In this document: positions 54,274 through 62,571 of the stretch, piece by piece | Layout: every line of letters starts with the position of its first letter | How positions within the stretch are numbered: the stretch's first letter is position 1 | The notes under the pieces: generated by a model | Databases searched by the model: none | What the model was told of the DNA's origin: nothing | Seen by the model: only the letters and a program-made list of their open reading frames with translations | Program-made: the position numbers and the translations under genes | DNA from: Flavobacterium sp. | GTDB taxonomy: Bacteria; Bacteroidota; Bacteroidia; Flavobacteriales; Flavobacteriaceae | Length of the DNA stretch: 64,000 bases | Direction: 5' to 3' | Assembly (NCBI GenBank): GCA_015234525.1 | Contig: JADGMX010000041.1 | Coordinates: 349,890-413,889, forward strand

Positions 54274-55209
54274 ATGAAAGTTACAATCGTCGGCGCCGGA
54301 AATGTAGGCGCAACATGTGCAGACGTGATCGCATACAGAGGCATCGCCAGCGAAGTGGTGCTACTTGATATTAAAGAAGGATTTGCTGAAGGTAAAGCGA
54401 TGGATATTTCGCAATGTACTTCGAATACGGGATTTAATACACGTGTTTCGGGAGTTACCAACGATTATTCGAAAACGGCTGACAGCGATGTTGTGGTGAT
54501 TACTTCGGGAATCCCGAGAAAACCGGGAATGACTCGCGAAGAGCTAATCGGAATTAATGCCGGGATCGTAAAAAATGTGGTTGAAAATGTTTTGAAACAT
54601 TCGCCGGATACAATTGTGGTGGTGGTTTCAAACCCGATGGATACCATGACTTATCTTGCGTTGAAAGCGACAGGTTTGCCTAAAAACCGTATCATCGGAA
54701 TGGGAGGCGCACTCGACAGCTCGCGTTTCAAATACTATTTAGCTAAAGAACTCAACAAACCGATCAACGATATTTCAGCGATGGTTATTGGTGGTCACGG
54801 TGATACAACCATGATTCCGCTTACCCGTTTGGCCTCATATAACGGAATTCCGGTTTCAGAATTTTTATCAGCTGAACAATTGGAAAACGTTGCTAAAGCA
54901 ACAATGGTTGGTGGCGCAACGCTTACCGGACTTTTAGGCACATCGGCTTGGTATGCACCAGGAGCGTCAGTTGCTTACCTTGTTGATAGCATATTGAACG
55001 ATCAGAAAAAGATGATCGCCTGTTCAGTGATGCTTGAAGGCGAGTATGGTCAGAACGACATTTGCGTAGGTGTACCTTGTATTATAGGTAAGAACGGAAT
55101 TGAAGAAATTGTAACAATCGACTTAAACGATGCTGAAAAACAGCTGTTTGAGAAAAGTGCAGAAGCGGTTCGGAACATGAACGCCGACCTAAAATCTGTC
55201 TTACAATAA
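54274..55209 (+). CDS. mdh: NAD-dependent malate dehydrogenase
   Basis: A 311-residue enzyme of the lactate-dehydrogenase-like MDH type. The NAD site reads VTIVGAGNVGATCA, the substrate-specificity loop SGIPRKPGMTREEL keeps the malate-type arginines, and the catalytic histidine lies in VIGGHGDTTMIPL. It oxidises malate in the TCA cycle using NAD. Together with mqo at 12565-14061 it gives two malate oxidation routes. A terminator follows its stop by about 20 bases. Confidence 0.95.
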   Translation: MKVTIVGAGNVGATCADVIAYRGIASEVVLLDIKEGFAEGKAMDISQCTSNTGFNTRVSGVTNDYSKTADSDVVVITSGIPRKPGMTREELIGINAGIVKNVVENVLKHSPDTIVVVVSNPMDTMTYLALKATGLPKNRIIGMGGALDSSRFKYYLAKELNKPINDISAMVIGGHGDTTMIPLTRLASYNGIPVSEFLSAEQLENVAKATMVGGATLTGLLGTSAWYAPGASVAYLVDSILNDQKKMIACSVMLEGEYGQNDICVGVPCIIGKNGIEEIVTIDLNDAEKQLFEKSAEAVRNMNADLKSVLQ

Positions 55210-55227
55210 TAAAGTTAAAATTACATG

Positions 55228-55258
55228 AAAAGAGGCTGCAGTGATGCGGTCTTTTTTT
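55228..55258 (+). terminator. Rho-independent terminator of mdh
   Basis: The stem AAGAGGCTGC with GCGGTCTTTT (55229-55238 and 55245-55254, including G-U pairs) and loop AGTGAT, followed by a run of T residues. Confidence 0.72.
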
Positions 55259-55280
55259 TACAGATTAATCAATAAATAAA

Positions 55281-55311
55281 TTGGTTAGTCTTTATCAGAA
55301 TTATATATTTG
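55281..55311 (+). promoter_or_regulatory. Full -33/-7 promoter of secDF
   Basis: TTG at 55281-55283, 20 bases, TATATTTG at 55304-55311. The start codon is at 55419, so a leader of about 100 bases is expected; it contains the palindrome GGCTTAAGCC (55344-55353). Confidence 0.72.
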
Positions 55312-55418
55312 CACGTTTCGAAAAATGCACCTATACTAATTTGGCTTAAGCCATTGTAAGTGTGGGTCATTGAAAAACCGAGCAGCAACTGAACAAAATT
55401 AATTAATTTCTAATAGTA

Positions 55419-58403
55419 ATGCAGAATAGAGGACTTGTTAAATTTTTCGCAATTTTATTTGCATTGGTAAGTATTTACCAGCTTTCTTTCACCTTCGTAG
55501 CACAAAAGATCCAAGACGACGCAAAGGAATTTGCAGCCGGGGATACTCAGAAAGAAGTAAAATATCTTGACTCAATTGGGAAAGAAAAAGTCTTCAATCT
55601 TGGCTTCACCGACTTTACATACAACGAGGTTCGCGACAAGCAGATCAACAAAGGTCTTGACCTTGAAGGCGGAATCAACGTTATTCTTGAGATTTCAGTT
55701 CGTGATATCTTAAAAGGTCTTGCCAACAACACTAAAAACCCGGTTTTCAACCAGGCGCTTGTTGAGGCAACTAAAAACAGACAAGGAAATCAAGATTATA
55801 TCGATGCTTTCTTTGCCGAATTCGACAAAGCTTCAGCTGGATCAACGAAACTTGCATCACCGGATATCTTTGGAAACAAAATCCTGGGTGAGGAGATCAA
55901 CTTTAAGATGTCGGATAACGAAGTTAAAACGATCATCAGAAAAAAAGTTGACGAGTCGATTATCAGTGCTTTTGAAGTACTTAATAAAAGGATCGATAAA
56001 TTTGGCGTTGTCCAGCCAAACATTCAACGTCTTGGTCAGTCAGGAAGAATTTTAGTTGAACTTCCGGGTGCTAAAGATGTTGATCGTATTAAGAACTTAC
56101 TACAATCTACTGCTCAGTTAGAATTCTGGGAAACTTACAAAATCGAAGAAGTTGGTAACTTCCTAATGGCTGCCAACGAAGCGCTGAAAGCTACCGAAAC
56201 GGCAAACGTTCCTGTAAAGGAAACCACATCTACTGGAATTGACTCGTTGTTAACTGATCCAAAAGCGGATTCGGCTGCAACAGCAAACAACCCGTTATTC
56301 GACAAGTTCATCGCGCAAGGTGGCGGACCTGTTCTTGGAATGGTAGCGCCAAAAGATACTGCTGTAATCAACAGCTATTTAAAGCGTCAGGATATCAGAA
56401 ATCTTTTGCCTGCTGATAAGCGCTATGCAAAATTTGTTTGGGGTATTCCAACAAATCTTAAAGACGACAAAGGAAACAACATTGAAGCAGTTGAATTATA
56501 CGCACTAAAAGGTAACAGAGACAATCGCGCAGCAATGAGCGGTGGTGTGGTAACCGACGCAAGCGATAGCTTTGACCAACTAGGTAAACCATCAGTTTCA
56601 ATGCAAATGAATGGTGCCGGCGCCAGAGCTTGGGAAGAACTTACCGGAAAAGCATATACAGATAAAGGTTATATCGCCATCGTACTTGATGACATCGTTT
56701 ACTCGGCTCCGGGCGTTTCAAGCGGTCCGATCTCAGGTGGGCGTTCAGAAATTTCTGGTGCATTTAACGTCACTCAAACTAAAGATTTAGCAAACGTACT
56801 TCGTGCGGGTAAACTTCCTGCTGCTGCAGAGATTGTTCAATCGGAAGTGGTTGGGCCATCACTTGGTCAGGAAGCAATTGAAAACGGAACAATGTCAGCC
56901 GTACTTGGATTATTGGTTGTGTGTCTTTACATGGTTGTTTACTACGGTAAAGCAGGTTGGTTTGGAAACGTTGCCTTGGCGGTAAACCTACTTTTCCTTT
57001 TCGGAATTTTAGCAAGCTTAGGTGCTGTATTAACATTACCCGGAATTGCAGGTATCGTATTAACAATGGGTACTGCGGTTGATGCCAATATTATTATTTA
57101 TGAACGTGCAAAAGAGCGTCTGGCCGAAGGTGCCACAGGTGCTGAAGCTATTACCAGTGCGTTTGGATGGAAAGGAGCGATGCGTCCGATTGTCGACGCT
57201 AACGTAACTCACGTTCTAACTGGAGCCGTTCTATTATTATTTGGAACGGGACCGATTCAAGGTTTTGCAACAACATTGCTTATTGGTATCGCAACATCGA
57301 TGTTTACATCGATTTTCATCACTCGTATGTTGTTGGATTGGAGTTTGAGAAGAGGTGATAAATTAACGTTCTCAACGGCGATTTCGAAGAACTGGTTTAA
57401 GAACTTTAATTACGATTTCTTAGGTGTCAAGAAGTACTCGTACATTGTTTCAGCCGTTATTATTATTGGAAGTATTGCTGCTTTAACCATAAACGGTTTA
57501 AATCAGGGTGTCGACTTCGTAGGTGGTCGAACATACCAGATCAGATTCGAAAAGCCGGTTTCTGCAGAAGATGTTCGCGAAGAATTAGTTGAGCCTTTCG
57601 GAGGTAGCGCCGAAGCAAAAATATTTGGCTCAAATAATCAACTCAAGATTACTACTAAGTATAAAGTAGAGGAAACAGGTAGCGAAGCTGATCAAGCTGC
57701 AAACACCATTTTGTTCAATAACCTGAAGAAACATTTTGGTCCCGATATGACGTACGAGAAATTCGTAAATCCGCACGAAGGAAAAGAATATGGTATTTTG
57801 CAAGCATCTAAAGTTGGTCCATCGGTTGCTGATGATATCAAAACCAACTCATATTGGGCGGTTCTAGGTTCTATGGCTATCGTATTTATTTACCTAATGC
57901 TTAGCTTTAGAAAGTGGCAGTATAGTCTTGGTGCCGTAGCTGCAGTTGCGCATGACGTGATTTTTGTACTTGGTATTTATGCATTGCTTTGGAAAGTGAT
58001 GCCGTTCGGGATGGAAATCGATCAGCACTTTATCGCGGCGATTCTTACGGTAATCGGTTACTCGATGAACGATACTGTAATTGTATTTGACCGTGTAAGG
58101 GAATATCTTGCCGGAAAGGCGAAAGGTAACTTTAATGATATTGTAAACCAGTCGATTAATGCAACAATGTCAAGAACCGTAAACACCTCATTGACGCTTA
58201 TCTTTGTACTCTTGGTGATGTTTATCTTTGGTGGCGAATCAATCCGTGGTTTCATCTTCGCGATGCTTGTTGGTATGATCGTCGGAACGTACTCGTCATT
58301 GTTTATCGCTACGCCAATCCTTGTTGATTCGATTCCTGAATCTGAACACAAGCGTATCGAAGCTTTGCACAATGAGCCAGAAGTTATTGAAGCAAAAGCA
58401 TAA
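55419..58403 (+). CDS. secDF: Protein translocase subunit SecDF (fused)
   Basis: The 994-residue membrane protein fuses SecD and SecF, which use the proton gradient to help Sec export. SecD half: GLDLEGGINVILEI, a large periplasmic P1 region, SGRILVELPGAKD, then six helices with LTLPGIAGIVLTMGTAVDANIIIYERAKER. SecF half from about residue 660: LNQGVDFVGGRTYQIRF and IGYSMNDTVIVFDRVREYL. A non-conserved Ala/Thr/Asp-rich insertion (ALKATETANVPVKETTST, about residues 270-300) lies in P1. Fusion is the norm in Bacteroidota. It has its own full promoter and terminator. Confidence 0.95.
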   Translation: MQNRGLVKFFAILFALVSIYQLSFTFVAQKIQDDAKEFAAGDTQKEVKYLDSIGKEKVFNLGFTDFTYNEVRDKQINKGLDLEGGINVILEISVRDILKGLANNTKNPVFNQALVEATKNRQGNQDYIDAFFAEFDKASAGSTKLASPDIFGNKILGEEINFKMSDNEVKTIIRKKVDESIISAFEVLNKRIDKFGVVQPNIQRLGQSGRILVELPGAKDVDRIKNLLQSTAQLEFWETYKIEEVGNFLMAANEALKATETANVPVKETTSTGIDSLLTDPKADSAATANNPLFDKFIAQGGGPVLGMVAPKDTAVINSYLKRQDIRNLLPADKRYAKFVWGIPTNLKDDKGNNIEAVELYALKGNRDNRAAMSGGVVTDASDSFDQLGKPSVSMQMNGAGARAWEELTGKAYTDKGYIAIVLDDIVYSAPGVSSGPISGGRSEISGAFNVTQTKDLANVLRAGKLPAAAEIVQSEVVGPSLGQEAIENGTMSAVLGLLVVCLYMVVYYGKAGWFGNVALAVNLLFLFGILASLGAVLTLPGIAGIVLTMGTAVDANIIIYERAKERLAEGATGAEAITSAFGWKGAMRPIVDANVTHVLTGAVLLLFGTGPIQGFATTLLIGIATSMFTSIFITRMLLDWSLRRGDKLTFSTAISKNWFKNFNYDFLGVKKYSYIVSAVIIIGSIAALTINGLNQGVDFVGGRTYQIRFEKPVSAEDVREELVEPFGGSAEAKIFGSNNQLKITTKYKVEETGSEADQAANTILFNNLKKHFGPDMTYEKFVNPHEGKEYGILQASKVGPSVADDIKTNSYWAVLGSMAIVFIYLMLSFRKWQYSLGAVAAVAHDVIFVLGIYALLWKVMPFGMEIDQHFIAAILTVIGYSMNDTVIVFDRVREYLAGKAKGNFNDIVNQSINATMSRTVNTSLTLIFVLLVMFIFGGESIRGFIFAMLVGMIVGTYSSLFIATPILVDSIPESEHKRIEALHNEPEVIEAKA

Positions 58404-58428
58404 ACAGCTAACCTATAATATAAGTTAT

Positions 58429-58456
58429 AGCCCGGTCATTTGATCGGGCTTTTTTT
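58429..58456 (+). terminator. Rho-independent terminator of secDF
   Basis: Stem AGCCCGGTC with GATCGGGCT (one G-U pair), loop ATTT, followed by seven T residues. Confidence 0.88.
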
Positions 58457-58659
58457 ATGACTTATTTTTCGCAATGTCGAATTACTATCGTTACGTTGAT
58501 TCGGCAAGTTGAAGGGATCCTGTAAATTTGAATGTATGTAATTGGGTGTGTCAACAACGTTTCAATTGATTCTGGTTTGATGAAACGCAGTTGTCGCGCT
58601 ATTGATCAGACGGATGATCAGATGCTGAGCTAGTTCGGTTGATCAGGCGAATGGAGTTA

Positions 58660-58725
58660 GCCCTGATCGAGCCGGTATCCTTTTTTGTCAAAAAAAGATA
58701 TAGGCAAGAGCAGGAAATAGCTCCT
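58660..58725 (+). repeat. Dispersed intergenic repeat, family I, copy C
   Basis: Reads AGCCCTGATCGAG, CCGGTATCC, a T-run, GTC, an A-run, GATATAGGCAAGAGCAGG and AAATAGCTCC. The central loop is almost absent compared with copy B. Confidence 0.75.
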
Positions 58726-58848
58726 AATAAAACAAACCGACATCTATAGCCCTAAAACCCGATCAGGCGTTTTCCGAAGGTTATTCGAGTATACCGGGGA
58801 TTCGTGTTGTCATAATCAAATCGTTCTTCGTGCCTTTGAATTTCGCGT

Positions 58849-58885
58849 AAAAAAAATGGCTTCAGCCGATCCCGACCAAAGCCAC
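58849..58885 (-). terminator. Terminator downstream of lgt
   Basis: On the minus strand, TGGCTT (58884-58879) pairs with AAGCCA (58862-58857) around a 16-base loop and is followed by a run of eight T residues. Confidence 0.68.
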
Positions 58886-58905
58886 TTTAGAGACTATATT
58901 TTCTT

Positions 58906-59829
58906 TTAAACCTCGATCGGTTTTTCGGAATTAAAGATAAAATACAAACCGACCAATATAAACGGGATGCTTAACCATTGCCCGGTTGAGAACAATCCGA
59001 GGGCACTTTCAAAACCACCCTGACTTTCCTTAACATATTCGACTAAGAACCTGACGGTCCACAACAGCACAAGGAAAACGCCAAATAAAAAGCCTTGACG
59101 TTCGCGGAAAGATGTTTTCCAATAAAGGAAAAACAGTACCGCAAACACGATCACATAGCCTGCAGCCTCATATAATTGCGCCGGATGTTTCGCCGGGACC
59201 TGCATTAAAAGCTCGTTAAACTGCGGATTATTCGCAATCGCATGAAATGCTTCATTTGAATCCTGAATCCCGGTCACCGCTACGGCGTCGCGATTTGAAA
59301 AATGGTCGCGGATGAATTTTATCCCAAAGCTTGAAGTTGTCTCATTTCCAACGATTTCCGAGTTGAAAAAGTTACCCAAACGAACGAAAATCGCACCGCT
59401 CGCAACCGGAATCACCACACGGTCCAAAACCCAAAGCAGTGGACGCTTCATGATGTTCTTGCTAAAGAAATACATAGCGATAATGATCGCAATTGCCGCA
59501 CCATGACTCGCCAATCCCCGGAAACCCACGAACTCGAACGGCGAAAAACTAAAGGGCAATATGATTTCGAGTAAATTATTTCGGTAATATTCCCAGTCGT
59601 AGAAGAAGACGTGCCCGAGTCGCGCGCCGATCAATGTCGATAGAACCGTCCAGATAAAAAGCGAGTCAAGTTTGTCGATCGGTTCGTTTTCGCGCTTAAA
59701 AATGTATTTCATGATGATCCAGCCCAAGCCAAATGCGATCACAAACATCAAGCTGTAAAACCGGATTATAAAAAAGCCTAAATCGATTCCTTCAGACGGA
59801 TTCCAGACCATGTTCAATGCATTTATCAT
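58906..59829 (-). CDS. lgt: Prolipoprotein diacylglyceryl transferase
   Basis: The 307-residue membrane enzyme attaches diacylglycerol to the lipobox cysteine of prolipoproteins. The catalytic loop GLASHGAAIAI and the RLGNFFNSEIVGN stretch are intact, with about seven helices. An insertion of about 25 residues (RDHFSNRDAVAVTGIQDSNEAF) follows RLGNFFNSE, common in Flavobacteriaceae. The GH13 lipoprotein in the window would be a substrate. Starts 33 bases after yidD on the same strand. Confidence 0.94.
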   Translation of the reverse strand: MINALNMVWNPSEGIDLGFFIIRFYSLMFVIAFGLGWIIMKYIFKRENEPIDKLDSLFIWTVLSTLIGARLGHVFFYDWEYYRNNLLEIILPFSFSPFEFVGFRGLASHGAAIAIIIAMYFFSKNIMKRPLLWVLDRVVIPVASGAIFVRLGNFFNSEIVGNETTSSFGIKFIRDHFSNRDAVAVTGIQDSNEAFHAIANNPQFNELLMQVPAKHPAQLYEAAGYVIVFAVLFFLYWKTSFRERQGFLFGVFLVLLWTVRFLVEYVKESQGGFESALGLFSTGQWLSIPFILVGLYFIFNSEKPIEV

Positions 59830-59862
59830 GTGAGTAGTGCTAATATAGTATTCTTTGGTGAA

Positions 59863-60099
59863 TTATTTTTTTGGCGGAACCGGATCGTAACCACTGCGAC
59901 TCCAGGGATGACATCTCGCAATTCGCGAAACGCCCAGCCAAAGGCCTTTTAAGAGTCCGTGTACCCGAAGCGCCTCAATCATATACTGCGAGCAGGTAGG
60001 CGAATATCGGCAAGCTGACGGCAATAAGGGCGAGATGACGACCTGATACACGCGCACCAGAAAAATGAAGGGCGAAACGATCAATTTTCTGAATGTCAT
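59863..60099 (-). CDS. yidD: Membrane protein insertion efficiency factor YidD
   Basis: The 78-residue protein has the diagnostic [19 protein letters not shown] with two cysteines and [11 protein letters not shown] at the end. In many bacteria yidD lies with rnpA and yidC; here it sits between cysS and lgt. It assists YidC-dependent membrane insertion. The ATG is 9 bases after the cysS stop, so it is co-transcribed with cysS. Confidence 0.92.
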   Translation of the reverse strand: MTFRKLIVSPFIFLVRVYQVVISPLLPSACRYSPTCSQYMIEALRVHGLLKGLWLGVSRIARCHPWSRSGYDPVPPKK

Positions 60100-60108
60100 C
60101 AGCTGATT

Positions 60109-61587
60109 TTAAAATGTAAAGGTAGTTCCTTCTTTGCCATCTTTCAGCTCAATTCCGACGGCTGCCAATTGGTCGCGAATATAATCTGACGACGCAAAAT
60201 CTTTGTCGGCCCGAGCTTTATTCCTCATTTCGATCAGCACTTTCACCGCGCCTTCAAGCTTTTCATGATCAAGATTTGTTGCTGACGTGCTTTCAAGTCC
60301 GAGGACATCAAAAACAAACGCGCGCATCGCCTGGATAAAATCGGCAAGATCCTCTGCAGACAAGCTTTCTTTGCCATCTTTAATCAGATTGATAAATCGA
60401 ACGCCTTCAAAAAGCTGAGCGATCAGAATCGGACAGTTAAAATCGTCGTTCATAGCGTCATAGCACAATTGTTTCCACTCGGCTACGTTCAGTGTCGAAC
60501 TTCCTGACGGTTTCAAATCGTCAACCGAGTTCATGGCATCCATCAGTCGGTTAAAACCTTTTTCAGCCGCAACGATGGCGTCATCAGAAAAATCCAGAAT
60601 GCTGCGATAATGCGCCTGAAGCATAAAAAATCGGGCGGTAGAAGGGGAGAATGCCTTGCTTAAAACCGCGTTGTTTCCGGTGTAAATTTCGCTTGGCAAA
60701 ATATAGTTTCCGGTCGACTTGGCCATTTTCTTGCCGTTTAAAGTCAGCATGTTGGCGTGCATCCAATAGTTTACCGGGGCCTGACCGGTGCTGGCTTCGT
60801 TTTGTGCAATTTCACATTCATGATGTGGAAATTTTAAGTCCATTCCGCCACCGTGAATATCGAAATGGTTGCCCAAATATTTGGTACTCATCGCGGTACA
60901 CTCAAGGTGCCAACCCGGAAATCCGTCGCTCCACGGCGAAGGCCAACGCATGATATGTTGCGGTTCGGCTCGTTTCCAAAGCGCAAAATCCTGAGGGTTT
61001 CGTTTGTCGCTTTGCCCGTCAAGATCGCGGCTGTTATGAAGCATGTCCTCGATGTTTCGGCCGCTTAGCTTTCCGTAATTATGAGTTTCATTAAATTTTA
61101 CGACGTCAAAATAAACCGATCCGTTCGCCTCATACGCATAACCGTTGTCGATAATGCTTTTGATGATTTCGATCTGCTCAATGATATGTCCGGTTGCCGT
61201 TGGCTCAATGCTTGGCGGCAAAAAATTATATGTTTTTAGAACTTCGTGAAAATCCACTGTGTAGCGCTGAACGATTTCCATCGGTTCAAGTTGCTCGATC
61301 CGCGCTTTTTTTGCAATCCGATCCTCACCTGAGTCGGCGTCGTTCTCCAAATGACCGGCATCAGTGATGTTTCGAACATAGCGCACTTTGTAACCCAAGT
61401 GAAGAAAGTAGCGAAAAATCACATCAAACGACATAAAAGTACGCACATTTCCCAAATGAACATTGCTATAAACCGTTGGTCCACAAACATACATTCCGAT
61501 ATTTCCATCGTGAATTGGCGTAAAAACTTCCTTTTCACCTGAAAGCGAATTGTAAATTTTGATAGTTTGTTGCTTATACAAAGGCAT
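60109..61587 (-). CDS. cysS: Cysteinyl-tRNA synthetase
   Basis: A 492-residue class I synthetase. The HIGH region is [14 protein letters not shown] (with HLGN), the zinc ligands lie in [19 protein letters not shown] and [12 protein letters not shown], and the KMSKS loop reads [13 protein letters not shown]-type and C-terminal anticodon regions follow. Length is typical of Bacteroidota. First gene of a likely cysS-yidD-lgt transcript. Confidence 0.95.
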   Translation of the reverse strand: MPLYKQQTIKIYNSLSGEKEVFTPIHDGNIGMYVCGPTVYSNVHLGNVRTFMSFDVIFRYFLHLGYKVRYVRNITDAGHLENDADSGEDRIAKKARIEQLEPMEIVQRYTVDFHEVLKTYNFLPPSIEPTATGHIIEQIEIIKSIIDNGYAYEANGSVYFDVVKFNETHNYGKLSGRNIEDMLHNSRDLDGQSDKRNPQDFALWKRAEPQHIMRWPSPWSDGFPGWHLECTAMSTKYLGNHFDIHGGGMDLKFPHHECEIAQNEASTGQAPVNYWMHANMLTLNGKKMAKSTGNYILPSEIYTGNNAVLSKAFSPSTARFFMLQAHYRSILDFSDDAIVAAEKGFNRLMDAMNSVDDLKPSGSSTLNVAEWKQLCYDAMNDDFNCPILIAQLFEGVRFINLIKDGKESLSAEDLADFIQAMRAFVFDVLGLESTSATNLDHEKLEGAVKVLIEMRNKARADKDFASSDYIRDQLAAVGIELKDGKEGTTFTF

Positions 61588-61697
61588 ATTTCAATTTAGT
61601 TTAGAAGCTATTCCTGCTATTCGTTTCAATCTTTTTTTATTGGTTTTCAGACTGGTTTTAAGGTAGCCAACTTACGTTTAAAATTGGTAACAACCGG

Positions 61698-61740
61698 CCA
61701 ATAAAAAAAGGATTTCCACTGCTATCAGGGCTAGGGCTTT
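61698..61740 (-). repeat. Dispersed intergenic repeat, family I, half copy E
   Basis: On the minus strand: AAAGCCCTAGCCCTGATAGC, AGTGGAAATCC, a T-run and GGCC nearby. The second half (GATATAGCGG part) is missing, so it is a truncated copy between cysS and folE. Confidence 0.62.
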
Positions 61741-61749
61741 ATCGGTTTA

Positions 61750-62421
61750 TTAAAATTTGGTGTCTAATTTTATGTAATCCAAAAACTCACGACGGGTTTC
61801 AAGATCCATGAACTTTCCGCCAAATTCAGAGGTGACGGTGCTGCTTTCGATATCTTTGATTCCGCGCGAATTCACGCATAAGTGCTTGGCATCAATCACG
61901 CAAGCAACATCCGGGGTTCCAAGTGCGTCCTGAAGTTCCTGAACAATTTGCATCGTCAATCGCTCCTGAACCTGTGGGCGTTTTGCGTAATATTCAACGA
62001 TTCGGTTCATTTTGGAAAGTCCGATTACCGAGCCGTTGGAAATATAGGCAATGTGCGCCTTTCCGATAATTGGCAATAGGTGATGTTCACAAGTCGAATA
62101 TAGTGTAATATTTTTCTCGACAAGCATCTGTCCGTACTTGTAATTGTTCTGAAATGTAGAGGGTTTAGGCTTGCGATCAGGGTGAAGCCCGCCAAAGATT
62201 TCCTTAACGAACATTTTGGCCACACGGTTGGGAGTACCCTTAATGCTGTCATCTTCCAAATCCATTCCCAAAGTTTGGAGTATGTTCCTCACATCGTGCT
62301 TAATAAGATCGATCTTTTGATCGTCAGATAAGTCGAATGCATCCGACCGAACTGGGTTGAATGCCTTGGTATAGAAGTGATCGTCTTGGTTATCGTGCTG
62401 TGAATCAGTATCTTCTGTCAT
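61750..62421 (-). CDS. folE: GTP cyclohydrolase I
   Basis: The 223-residue enzyme makes dihydroneopterin triphosphate for folate. The zinc and catalytic motifs are present: TCEHHLLPIIGKAHIAYI, GLSKMNRIVEYYAKRPQVQERLT and HLCVNSRGI. The N-terminal 40 residues are a variable acidic leader (TEDTDSQHDNQDDH). ATG 62421 is used; an in-frame TTG directly before it is less likely. A -7 element TATCTTTG lies at 62464-62457. Confidence 0.95.
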   Translation of the reverse strand: MTEDTDSQHDNQDDHFYTKAFNPVRSDAFDLSDDQKIDLIKHDVRNILQTLGMDLEDDSIKGTPNRVAKMFVKEIFGGLHPDRKPKPSTFQNNYKYGQMLVEKNITLYSTCEHHLLPIIGKAHIAYISNGSVIGLSKMNRIVEYYAKRPQVQERLTMQIVQELQDALGTPDVACVIDAKHLCVNSRGIKDIESSTVTSEFGGKFMDLETRREFLDYIKLDTKF

Positions 62422-62456
62422 CAATAAAAAAATGAGTGATATTTATTTAAGAGTCG

Positions 62457-62464
62457 CAAAGATA
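62457..62464 (-). promoter_or_regulatory. -7 element TATCTTTG of folE
   Basis: Exact TAnnTTTG match, 35 bases upstream of the folE ATG on the minus strand. Confidence 0.58.
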
Positions 62465-62571
62465 ATTAATTAAAAACACCATTCTAAGAGTTGAAAAGCA
62501 AATTTTAGCATTCATTACATTAAAGTTTTGCTAATTTTATGTAAATTTCGCCCTTATAAATTTTGTAAATA

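Larger units (their letters stand above)
58404..58905. other. 502-base intergenic region between secDF and lgt
   Basis: Holds no gene that I can support. From left to right: the secDF terminator (58429-58456), an AT-rich spacer, a short tract with GATCAG repeated three times (about 58600-58650), repeat copy C (58660-58725), the word GATCAGGCG again near 58760, and the lgt terminator (58849-58885). Confidence 0.7.
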
